DNA of 8,179 bases from Clostridiales bacterium. Its GTDB lineage: Bacteria > Bacillota > Clostridia > Oscillospirales > Oscillospiraceae. Position numbers and translations under genes: made by a program. Shown here one piece after another: positions 1 through 6,184 of this stretch. The notes under the pieces were generated by a model that did no database searches, was not told the origin of the DNA, and saw nothing but the letters and a program-made list of their open reading frames with translations. Position 1 is the stretch's first letter. The number at the start of each line of letters is the position of its first letter. The stretch lies in NCBI GenBank assembly GCA_018374635.1, contig JAHAEW010000109.1, forward strand, positions 1 through 8,179. The letters run 5' to 3'.

Positions 1-89
1 ACAAGGTTTATAGAGAACATGGAGAAAAGCCTTGATATAACTGCATTTTCTTTATCCCTGTTGATAGGGAATATATGCACTGGGTCCAT

Positions 90-133
90 CTCCTAAGCGG
101 AATGACTGTCGTTCGAATCCATTCTGATTAGCA
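90..133 (+). other. Degenerate 3' half of tRNA-Arg(CCU); candidate attachment-site scar
   Basis: The sequence can be laid onto a tRNA from the anticodon loop to the 3' end without gaps: anticodon loop CTCCTAA (90-96, anticodon CCT), 3' anticodon strand GCGGA (97-101), a 5-base variable loop, 3+2 bases of a poor T stem, T loop TTCGAAT (112-118, a perfect match to TTCRANY), CCATT (119-123), acceptor strand CTGATTA (124-130), discriminator G131. The 5' half is absent: there is no D-arm or TAGCTCAG-like motif upstream, and the T stem pairs badly, so it is not a functional tRNA. Integrases of the family encoded next door often use the 3' half of a tRNA as attachment site, so I infer an att remnant. 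Positions 1-89 hold only a short open frame of about 31 codons ending at TAA 94-96, which I cannot support as a gene. Confidence 0.45.
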
Positions 134-160
134 AAAATTTCATCAGGAAATCTTGAAACC

Positions 161-189
161 AAGAGCGCTGGAAAATCTCCGGCGCTCTT
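161..189. terminator. Bidirectional rho-independent terminator
   Basis: Two 11-base arms (AAGAGCGCTGG, 161-171, and CCGGCGCTCTT, 179-189, one G-T wobble) enclose a 7-base loop. The plus strand continues with a T-rich tail (TTGATTATTTGATT). The minus strand continues with GGTTTCAAGATTT. It lies 17 bases beyond the stop codon of the minus-strand integrase, so it can end that transcript. On the plus strand it lies about 28 bases after the tRNA-like 3' half, as a tRNA terminator would. Confidence 0.75.
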
Positions 190-206
190 GATTATTTGAT
201 TGGAAA

Positions 207-1379
207 CTACAACGCTTCATAAAACTCTTTTTGAAAATTCTGAGCACACTCTTTTCGGCAGGAGTCAATGACATGTCCATATCGCTCGGTAATCATTTCG
301 GCCTGGGCGTGTCCAGAATCGCCTTGCACTGCTTTGATATTTCCGCCAGTCAGAATCAATTTATAGGTGATACTGCTGTGACGCAGGCTGTGAAAGGTTA
401 CTTTAGGGAGCCCTAATGTAAGAAGCTGCTTTTCCAGCATTCTGGGGAGCGCTTCTTCCTGCAACGGTCTGCCAGAAGAGTATCGGAGGATCAGATCCGG
501 CACATTCTTTCCACAAGGAGTCTGTACCTTTTTCCAGTCTTGGAGCAGATCAATCACATGAGACGGCAGGTACACCGTGCGGATACTGGATCTGGTTTTG
601 GGCCGTTTCAAGACGAGCACCGTCCACCCCTCATCAAACACAGCGGGAAATTGATAGAGAATGTCGTCCCGGTCCAATGCCTGAATTGCGTCCTTCCGCA
701 CTCGTTTCAGTGTTTTATTGATGAAAATCGTGCCGCTTTTGAAATCTACATCACCCCATGTCAAAGCCAGAATCTCACCTTTTCGCAGAGAGCCGGCAAA
801 GGCAAGATGAACTGCAATCCCAAGTAGAGAAAATCCGCTGTTTTGCAATAAGCGCTTGATTTCTTCGTTGGACAACATTTCCATTGGACAGGGAAATGAT
901 TTTGGAAGTGCAGCTTTATGAAATGGATTGCGGTCTGCGTATTCCCAAAGCACCGCTTGCTCAAATGCGCTGTGCAATAATTTATGGATAGAGGTCAGCA
1001 TTTGCGGTGTCAAGTTCTGCTGATAACGCATCCTGCTGTACAGCGTCGCAATGATTTTCGGACTGAATTCTGTCAGCCGCATCTCCCCCAAAAAGGGGAG
1101 AATGTGATTTTTTATCAGCGACACATAGTTGGTGTAAGTAGAGTAGGACCAATGAGCCCGTCCATAAAGCTCTACATACTCCTCAAGAAGCTCCGCCAGA
1201 TTGTCAGCATTGCTCTGTAACCTTTCTTTCTGCTTTGCTTGTATGAGTTCAATTTGCTCTTTTCGATGTAGCGCCGCTTCGTAGGAATGATAGGTCTCCC
1301 ACTTCTGCTTTTTCCCGCATTCTGTGTATGTGGTGTAAACCACGCTAAAGCTTTTGTTTCGTTGAACGATGGATGCCAT
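207..1379 (-). CDS. Tyrosine recombinase / integrase (Tn916-phage type)
   Basis: This is a site-specific recombinase that would integrate and excise a mobile element by making a covalent Tyr-DNA link. It has 390 residues, a usual length for the family. An N-terminal arm-binding type segment (about 1-58) is followed by an alpha-helical core-binding domain (about 62-155) and the catalytic domain (about 168-375). The catalytic residues visible are R199 (SLRKGE), H330-x-x-R333 (FHSLRHS), H357 (SGHAQ) and the nucleophile Y367 (TERYGHV), so the set looks complete. The ATG is well supported by AAAGGAGGA on the minus strand (plus 1387-1395), 7 bases upstream. The gene points to the left edge of the window, where the tRNA-Arg scar and a terminator lie. 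No excisionase gene accompanies it. Instead a Fic gene diverges from it. It may be the recombinase of the inserted DNA or a remnant of an older element; the target site is not proven. Confidence 0.93.
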   Translation of the reverse strand: MASIVQRNKSFSVVYTTYTECGKKQKWETYHSYEAALHRKEQIELIQAKQKERLQSNADNLAELLEEYVELYGRAHWSYSTYTNYVSLIKNHILPFLGEMRLTEFSPKIIATLYSRMRYQQNLTPQMLTSIHKLLHSAFEQAVLWEYADRNPFHKAALPKSFPCPMEMLSNEEIKRLLQNSGFSLLGIAVHLAFAGSLRKGEILALTWGDVDFKSGTIFINKTLKRVRKDAIQALDRDDILYQFPAVFDEGWTVLVLKRPKTRSSIRTVYLPSHVIDLLQDWKKVQTPCGKNVPDLILRYSSGRPLQEEALPRMLEKQLLTLGLPKVTFHSLRHSSITYKLILTGGNIKAVQGDSGHAQAEMITERYGHVIDSCRKECAQNFQKEFYEAL

Positions 1380-1398
1380 AATAAATTCCTCCTTTCGA

Positions 1399-1431
1399 AA
1401 TTTATCATAGCAGTTCTGTGTATCAAGTCAG
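1399..1431 (-). promoter_or_regulatory. Putative sigma-A promoter of the integrase
   Basis: Read on the minus strand, CTGACT (plus 1426-1431) and TATGAT (plus 1404-1409) are separated by 16 bases. An overlapping alternative is TTGATA (plus 1421-1426) with TAAATT (plus 1399-1404), also at 16 bases. Either would place the start of transcription just upstream of the integrase ribosome binding site. Which pair is used cannot be decided by eye. Confidence 0.45.
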
Positions 1432-1458
1432 GAAGCATCACTCAAAGAAAAACACATT

Positions 1459-1491
1459 TTGATTGATGAAATGAGCGATGTATGATAGAAT
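1459..1491 (+). promoter_or_regulatory. fic: Putative sigma-A promoter of the fic gene, with extended -10
   Basis: TTGATG (1463-1468) and TAGAAT (1486-1491) are separated by 17 bases, with TG at 1483-1484 giving an extended -10 (TGATAGAAT). An alternative register is TTGATT (1459-1464) with TATGAT (1481-1486), spacer 16. Transcription would begin near 1498 and give a leader of about 25 bases. The 17-base repeat at 1464-1480 lies over the -35 element and spacer, so anything binding it would sit on the promoter. Confidence 0.55.
1464..1480 (+). repeat. 17-bp direct repeat, copy 1 (in fic promoter)
   Basis: TGATGAAATGAGCGATG here is identical to 2291-2307 inside the fic coding sequence. This copy covers most of the -35 element and its spacer. 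An exact 17-base match is not expected by chance in a window of this size. Confidence 0.8.
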
Positions 1492-1523
1492 AGCAATAAA
1501 GATTGACCCGACGAGGTACTTGC

Positions 1524-2522
1524 ATGAGAAATAAAAAACCTCCTTTTGAAATTACCAATCAAATGATCGGTTATGTGGCAGAGATTGCGGAGCTGGTGGG
1601 GAAACTATCGGCAGTATCTTCTCTTTCTGCCAATCCCACGCTGCGGCGCAGCAACCGGATCAGAACCATCCACGGTTCTCTGGCCATTGAGCAGAATACG
1701 CTCTCTTTGGAACAGGTAACTGCTGTGCTGAACGGCAAGCATGTCCTGGCACCGCCCAAGGATATTGCCGAAGTCAAAAATGCCTATGAGATTTATGAAC
1801 GGCTGGATGAACTTGATCCCTATTCGGTGGATGACTTGCTGACTGCCCATGGTATTATGACACGGGGATTGCTAGAAGAATCCGGCGTATTCCGTAGCCG
1901 CCCTGTGGGTGTGGTGGATAACGAAGGGAATGTCCTGCATTTTGGCACGCTTCCGCAGTATGTCCCGGATCTGGTGATGGAATTGCTTGACTGGGCAAAG
2001 ACCAGCGAGGTGCACATACTCATTCGCAGCTGTGTGTTCCACTATGAGCTGGAACTGATCCATCCCTTTGCCGATGGAAATGGGCGTGTGGGGCGACTGT
2101 GGCATACACTGTTGCTTTCGAAATGGAATCCAGCCTTTGCCTGGCTGCCGGTAGAGTCCATCATCCACGACCGCCAGCAGGAGTATTATGCGGCCATCAA
2201 TGCTTCCAATGATGCGGGGGAGTCTACGGAATTCATCGAGTTCATGCTCTCAGCCATCAAAGCATCACTCATGGAAGCGATCAACACGAGTGATGAAATG
2301 AGCGATGGGAAGATGGATAAGTCAACCCTCCGCTGGAAGAAAATTGAGGCGTATCTCAGAACCCACGACTATATCATGAACGCCGATGTGCGGGAACTGT
2401 GTGGTGTATCGGCGGCGACGGCGAATCGAATTCTAGCAAGTTTTGTAGAAGAAGAAAAATTAAGCAAATATCGTGAAGGCGGACATTGGGCGTATCAGAT
2501 TTTTAATATGGGTAATGTGTAA
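1524..2522 (+). CDS. fic: Fic-domain protein with C-terminal winged helix (class II-like)
   Basis: A predicted AMP-transferase of the Fic/Doc fold, which typically moves AMP from ATP to a hydroxyl group of a target protein; the target is unknown. Of 332 residues, about 15-60 form the N-terminal helices, with GSLAIEQN at 51-58 resembling the autoinhibitory motif (S/T)xxxE(G/N). E56 would be the inhibitory glutamate, but Q follows it instead of G/N. The Fic motif HPFADGNGRVGR is complete at 180-191 (catalytic H180, phosphate-binding loop, R188, R191). The flap region is about 128-142. Residues about 262-325 form a winged helix-turn-helix (VRELCGVSAATANRILASF), suggesting DNA binding. I chose ATG 1524 because GAGGT (1513-1517) lies 6 bases before it; an in-frame TTG at 1503 lacks such a site. 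Base composition is intermediate between the AT-rich genes downstream and the GC-rich right side. The next gene follows after 54 bases on the same strand. Confidence 0.93.
   Translation: MRNKKPPFEITNQMIGYVAEIAELVGKLSAVSSLSANPTLRRSNRIRTIHGSLAIEQNTLSLEQVTAVLNGKHVLAPPKDIAEVKNAYEIYERLDELDPYSVDDLLTAHGIMTRGLLEESGVFRSRPVGVVDNEGNVLHFGTLPQYVPDLVMELLDWAKTSEVHILIRSCVFHYELELIHPFADGNGRVGRLWHTLLLSKWNPAFAWLPVESIIHDRQQEYYAAINASNDAGESTEFIEFMLSAIKASLMEAINTSDEMSDGKMDKSTLRWKKIEAYLRTHDYIMNADVRELCGVSAATANRILASFVEEEKLSKYREGGHWAYQIFNMGNV
2291..2307 (+). repeat. 17-bp direct repeat, copy 2 (inside fic)
   Basis: Identical to 1464-1480. Here it encodes the DEMSD linker between the Fic domain and the winged helix. It could be a second operator for the Fic protein itself, or the trace of a local duplication. 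Confidence 0.8.
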
Positions 2523-2576
2523 TTGTTCTACTTACGTTCTTTGATATGCTAAATTAGTTTTAAATGGGGTGATAGA

Positions 2577-3611
2577 ATGTCATATACTGTACGTTCTAGT
2601 GAACAAACCAGGAAATCGGGTGCGGATGGAGAAACAAAAGCACTACTCTATCTAATGAATTTCAGAGATGATAGTCATGAAATTTATTATTTTGTAGTAG
2701 ATTTTTTTAATGATCTTACCGGTATGGACCGATATTCCAACAAATTATGGGATGTACAGTCCAAAGCGGCAAAAGGGAATTCTCCCAAAGCAATTGGAAA
2801 AGAATTGGTTACTCTGTTCAAAAACTATTTAAGTGACTTTAATTTTACACATTATATTTTGTTTGTCGGTGGTACGTCTGGAAGGGTTTGTATAGATCCA
2901 AAAATAAATCCCTTTAAGATAGACAATGTCGACTATGATGCTCGAATTAAAATAATTGAAGGCTTAAAAGAAGAAGCTAATGTAAAGGAATATATCAACG
3001 ATGCTGACATAACAGATGAAAATATCTCTAATTTCCTTGATTTAGTAATTTTTGTTGTCGATGATAAAGCTCCCAGCGAGTATGTGAAGGCAATAATTAA
3101 AAATCATCCTCGTATTATTCCAGAAGAATCTATTCTAAATGCTATCTTCAATGAATTGAGAGATAAGCAGGCTAGTAAGAAAAATACTAAAGTTGAAGGA
3201 ATTACTATTGAAACGACTGATGAGGCATTAAATTATTTTAGACATCTTACAAACGATGAAATACGACTTTTCGTGCTGCAACGAATTATTAACAGAAATC
3301 CAGTTGAGAAAGGTATTCCTCAGCCATTCATTCCTATATATTCTGCATGTCCACCTGAACAACAGAAAGACCTATTGGACGAATGCAAACAATCAATGTG
3401 TCGTGCGTTATTTAATAAGAACGCTTCAGACGAATTCTGGTCCCTGTTAGAAAATATTTGTCAAATAATTACTTCTCACCCACAAGATACCGTTCAAAAT
3501 ATTTATCTTAGAATAGACCCTGCGGTGAAAGCGGGCTGTCCTGACTTTGACTCACAATCATTGAAATACTTTATTGCTATAGTAAAGGAGGGAATACAAA
3601 GTGAGGATTAA
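2577..3611 (+). CDS. DUF4297/Cap4-like dsDNA nuclease, LmuA-like component of a Lamassu-type system
   Basis: Candidate effector of an anti-phage system. The N-terminal 100 of 344 residues look like the restriction-endonuclease-fold domain of DUF4297/Cap4 proteins: SGADGE (14-19) at the start of a helix, an acidic strand VDFFND (41-46), then WDVQSK (58-63), which fits the (D/E)xQxK form of the PD-(D/E)xK site, with K63 the expected catalytic lysine. A conserved-looking helix LVTLFKNYLSDF follows (78-89). The C-terminal two thirds are helical and unrecognised; in such systems this part contacts the partner ATPase. The start ATG is preceded by GGGGTGAT (2566-2573), matching the 3' end of 16S rRNA. 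The gene is AT-rich compared with all neighbours except the next gene, which it overlaps by 11 bases. A weak promoter (TTGTTC 2523, TATGCT 2545) could lie in the 54-base gap, but co-transcription with fic is equally possible. The nuclease call is from motifs only. Confidence 0.65.
   Translation: MSYTVRSSEQTRKSGADGETKALLYLMNFRDDSHEIYYFVVDFFNDLTGMDRYSNKLWDVQSKAAKGNSPKAIGKELVTLFKNYLSDFNFTHYILFVGGTSGRVCIDPKINPFKIDNVDYDARIKIIEGLKEEANVKEYINDADITDENISNFLDLVIFVVDDKAPSEYVKAIIKNHPRIIPEESILNAIFNELRDKQASKKNTKVEGITIETTDEALNYFRHLTNDEIRLFVLQRIINRNPVEKGIPQPFIPIYSACPPEQQKDLLDECKQSMCRALFNKNASDEFWSLLENICQIITSHPQDTVQNIYLRIDPAVKAGCPDFDSQSLKYFIAIVKEGIQSED
3584..3592 (+). promoter_or_regulatory. Strong ribosome binding site deciding a GTG start
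   Basis: AAAGGAGGG lies 8 bases before GTG 3601, within the last codons of the upstream gene. It fixes the start of the ATPase gene and suggests translational coupling of nuclease and ATPase, as expected for subunits of one complex. Confidence 0.8.
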
Positions 3612-5208
3612 AGCAACTGCTGTTGGAAATGCTCATGAAGCTTTTGTTGAAAGAAATTATAATGGTAGTTTAAATATAATTTCTAGCGATGATAACAATA
3701 AAGGTAAAACCATTGCAATCCAATCTATGATGTATGCTTTAGGAAATGAACCTACTTTTCCAGCTACTTTTGAGTATAAAGATTATTACCATTATGTGGA
3801 GTTTGAAGTTAATGGAACAACCTATTATCTTTGCCGACGCAATAACAGCTTTATTCTAAAGCATAAAGAAGGACTCCTGGTTTTTGATAGTATATCTGAA
3901 TTTAAAAGATATTGGTCAAAACACATTTTTACTTTGCCGCAAATTATCAAAAATCAAATTGCCAGAATTGTTGACCCAGTACTTTTTCTCCAATTATTTT
4001 TTGTTGGGCAAGATAAAAAAGACACTTCCAATATTTCTCATTCTGGTTTATATAATAAGCAAGATTTCTTAAATATGTTGTTTACTATTTGCAATGCTGC
4101 TGGCATCGAGATGGATGAAGATGAGCTTAAAAAAGCAAAAGATGAATTGCAAAACTTAAAAGAAGAACGACGTGTTTTACTTAAACAACATAAAATACTA
4201 ACATCACATCACATACCCGTCAGTTATCTAAGTGCCACTAATGATCGCGCAGCTTTTAGTGAAAAGATTAGCGCACTGGAAAAAATCAATTCCAAAATTA
4301 CAGAACTCCGAAAAGCTAGAAATGTAGCTGCCACAAGAAAAGCTAAGTGGGAAACCACATTAAAAGAGCTTCGCTCTTTAAATCGAACTATCGATAGTGG
4401 AGAATTGCGTTGTATGGACTGTTATTCAACCAATATTTCTTATGCTTCTGGCAAAAAGAATGGCTATTCATTTGACGTTTCTTCTAGCGAAATGAGAAAT
4501 GAAATTATCGCATCTATTCACGAAAAAATGGAAGCTTATCAAGAAGAAATAGAAAATTATACGATGCAGATATCTAGCACACAACGCGAATTAACCTCTT
4601 TGTTGGCTGAAGATGAAATCACTCTCGAATCACTTGTTATTTACAAAGAGGATGTTTTTAGTGCTTCTGAAGCCGAATTACGTATTCAAGAAATAGATCA
4701 GAGGATATCTTTGATAAACTCCAAACTCCAAGAACTTTCCACTGCAACTGAGTCTAAGAAAAACTTGCAAAATCAAATTCTAAATGATATCATCGCTGAG
4801 ATGAATAGTACTTATCGTTCGATAGATCCTAATGGCAATCTTTATTTTGAAAGCCTTTTTACAAAAAAAGATGAAACATATTCCGGAAGTGAATCAACGG
4901 TTTTTCACCTTGTCAAACTGTATGCACTACGTAAAGTTTTAAATCATAATTATCCAATAGTTGTTGATTCTTTTAGAGCAGAAGATCTATCCACATCAAA
5001 AGAGGCTGTAGTTATAGATTTATATTCGAAAATTCCTAACCAAGTTATCTTCACAACAACGCTCAAGGCAGAAGAAATGGGAAAATACGACCAAAACACT
5101 ATTATCAATCACATTGACTACAAGAATCATGCTGCCAGTAAAATGTTAACCAGCGAATATGTTTCTGAATTTCAAAGCATTATGTCCATATTTTCTATCA
5201 CATTGTAA
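3601..5208 (+). CDS. SMC/Rad50-like ABC ATPase with zinc-hook CxxC, LmuB-like
   Basis: Predicted DNA-end or DNA-structure sensing ATPase, partner of the nuclease encoded upstream. In 535 residues: an N-terminal ATPase half with Walker A SDDNNKGKT (29-37); a first coiled coil (about 172-265); an apex with CMDC (271-274), the CxxC layout of the Rad50 zinc hook; a returning coiled coil (about 300-395); and a C-terminal half with an ABC-signature-like YSGSES (427-432) and a Walker B strand PIVVDSFR (452-459). The glutamate usually following the Walker B aspartate (D456) is replaced by S457; E461 is the nearest acidic residue. It starts with GTG behind a strong ribosome binding site. The pair nuclease + SMC-like ATPase fits Lamassu LmuA/LmuB, where the ATPase is thought to restrain the nuclease until phage DNA is sensed. 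No LmuC-like gene is seen. A general ABC-3C or RecF-like ATPase is the alternative. Strongly AT-rich, pointing to horizontal transfer. Confidence 0.72.
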   Translation: MRIKATAVGNAHEAFVERNYNGSLNIISSDDNNKGKTIAIQSMMYALGNEPTFPATFEYKDYYHYVEFEVNGTTYYLCRRNNSFILKHKEGLLVFDSISEFKRYWSKHIFTLPQIIKNQIARIVDPVLFLQLFFVGQDKKDTSNISHSGLYNKQDFLNMLFTICNAAGIEMDEDELKKAKDELQNLKEERRVLLKQHKILTSHHIPVSYLSATNDRAAFSEKISALEKINSKITELRKARNVAATRKAKWETTLKELRSLNRTIDSGELRCMDCYSTNISYASGKKNGYSFDVSSSEMRNEIIASIHEKMEAYQEEIENYTMQISSTQRELTSLLAEDEITLESLVIYKEDVFSASEAELRIQEIDQRISLINSKLQELSTATESKKNLQNQILNDIIAEMNSTYRSIDPNGNLYFESLFTKKDETYSGSESTVFHLVKLYALRKVLNHNYPIVVDSFRAEDLSTSKEAVVIDLYSKIPNQVIFTTTLKAEEMGKYDQNTIINHIDYKNHAASKMLTSEYVSEFQSIMSIFSITL

Positions 5209-5347
5209 ACAATATTGGTTGATGAATAACCGCCTATCTTCCTAAAATTATTGCCGTTTACAATAACCGCGGTGTTATCCAAGTCACGCACGAAGCCCGG
5301 AAAGCCTGTCTACATCAGGCTTTCCGGGCTTCGTTTACATTAGCGGC
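5202..5347. repeat. Cluster of short repeats at the sigK junction
   Basis: ATTGTAAACAAT (5202-5213) is a near-palindrome overlapping the stop of the ATPase gene. Its half ATTGTAAAC recurs inverted as GTTTACAAT (5256-5264) and, with one change, as GTTTACATT (5333-5341). The longer stretch GTTTACAATAACCGC (5256-5270) matches GTTTACATTAGCGGC (5333-5347) at 12 of 15 positions. AATAACCGC is present twice (5225-5233 and 5262-5270). The last copy ends in the final codons of truncated sigK. Such clustered direct and inverted copies could be recombinase binding sites at the end of an inserted element; that role is an inference. Confidence 0.5.
5290..5334. terminator. Perfect 19-bp hairpin between convergent genes
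   Basis: Arms 5290-5308 and 5316-5334 pair perfectly over 19 bases around a 7-base loop. It starts 5 bases beyond the sigK stop and 81 bases after the ATPase stop, so it can serve both convergent genes. Neither strand has a long T-run: the plus side continues GTTTACATT and the minus side GCGTGACTT. A terminator role is likely but not textbook, and a structural role at an element end is possible. Confidence 0.6.
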
Positions 5348-5990
5348 GTCGCGATACATAGGAGCGGCTGATGCCGCACTGTGCGGCCACCTCCCTCTGG
5401 GTCAGGGGATGACCGTGGGCCAGCCCGTAGCGCATCCGGATGACCATTGCCTCCCGCTCATCCAGACATTCTTCCACGCAGGCCCGGACCTTCGCACAGG
5501 CGTCCCGGGTATCCAGCTCCTCCAGCATATTGTCATCCACCCGGATGGTATCCAAAATGGAGAGCGAATTGCCATCACCGTCCCCATCCAGCGTGTCCGA
5601 CAGGGAGACCTCCCCTTGCAGCTTGCGCTGGGAACGAAAGTACATCAGAATCTCATTTTCAATACACCGGCTGGCATAGGTGGCAAGGCGTACCTTCTTG
5701 TCCGGCTTGAAGGTGGTGATCCCTTTGATGAGTCCGATCGTCCCGATGGAGATCAGATCGTCCTGGTCTCCGTTGGGCGTGTAGTACTTTTTGACGATGT
5801 GGGCCACCAGGCGCAGGTTATGTTCGATCAGCCGGTTGCGCGCTTCCAAATCCCCTGCCGCCATCCGCTCCAGACATTCCTGCTCCTCCTCCGCCTTCAG
5901 GGGTCTTGGAAAAGACCCTCCCTCTCCCCCCGAAAGCCGAAGCGTAAGAAACAATCCGTTAAGTATCAGGGCAATCCATGCCGGGATCAT
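5340..5990 (-). CDS. sigK: RNA polymerase sigma factor SigK, truncated at the C-terminus
   Basis: SigK directs late mother-cell gene expression during spore formation. The 216 residues begin with a hydrophobic pro-sequence (about 1-18, IALILNGLFLTL), as in pro-SigK, which is removed by the membrane protease SpoIVFB. Region 2 is intact (about 48-120, with IEHNLRLVAHIVKKY and DLISIGTIGLIKGI). Region 4 spans about 164-214, with the helix-turn-helix LTQREVAAQCGISRSYVSR. After R214 the frame reads RR and stops, whereas SigK proteins continue with IEKxAL and some 25 further residues. None of the three frames beyond this point restores that tail. The ATG has GGAG (plus 5997-6000) 6 bases upstream. 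Codon use and GC content agree with the gene to the right and differ sharply from those to the left, so this is host DNA interrupted at its 3' end. Activity in this form is doubtful, because the last part of region 4.2 is missing. Confidence 0.92.
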   Translation of the reverse strand: MIPAWIALILNGLFLTLRLSGGEGGSFPRPLKAEEEQECLERMAAGDLEARNRLIEHNLRLVAHIVKKYYTPNGDQDDLISIGTIGLIKGITTFKPDKKVRLATYASRCIENEILMYFRSQRKLQGEVSLSDTLDGDGDGNSLSILDTIRVDDNMLEELDTRDACAKVRACVEECLDEREAMVIRMRYGLAHGHPLTQREVAAQCGISRSYVSRRR

Positions 5991-6155
5991 GCTTCACTCC
6001 TCCCTTTCCGTCACAATGCGTATACGCTCCATCCCATCCTATTCCCCCGGTGCAAGTCCCTATGTATCGCCGCCATGTGCAAGAACTGATTTTGACAAAA
6101 TATCTCCTTCCCTTTTATTTGAAATTAAAATTTTCTTTCCCGGCCCCTCCAGGCA

Positions 6156-6184
6156 TTTACGCTTTGCGAAAAGACGTATATAAT
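6156..6184 (+). promoter_or_regulatory. Putative sigma-A promoter of the Na+/Pi cotransporter gene
   Basis: TTTACG (6156-6161) and a consensus TATAAT (6179-6184) are separated by 17 bases. The leader would be about 48 bases. A second TTGACA at 6092-6097 lies upstream, with only a weak TTATTT (6115-6120) at the right distance. The remainder of the 248-base gap between sigK and this gene shows nothing else I can name. Confidence 0.6.

Noticed and set aside
1..96. Plus-strand open frame of about 31 codons, open at the left edge and ending at TAA 94-96 (contains SLDITAFSLSLLIG).
   Set aside because: Too short, no similarity that I recognise, and its stop codon falls in the tRNA-like anticodon loop. 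It may be a chance frame or the tail of a gene from outside.
1..206. Search of the minus strand left of the integrase for the missing SigK tail.
   Set aside because: No IEKxAL-like sequence in any frame, so 92-5345 cannot simply be a single insertion with both sigK halves in the window.
1503..1523. TTG at 1503 as start of the Fic protein.
   Set aside because: No ribosome binding site at a suitable distance, and only a few bases after the predicted transcription start; ATG 1524 has GAGGT 6 bases upstream.
5351..6070. 12-base inverted repeat CCTATGTATCGC (minus at 5351-5362, plus at 6059-6070) flanking sigK, suggesting an invertible segment.
   Set aside because: A 12-base inverted match is expected about twice by chance in a window of this length, and joining the two sites does not restore a SigK-like C-terminus.
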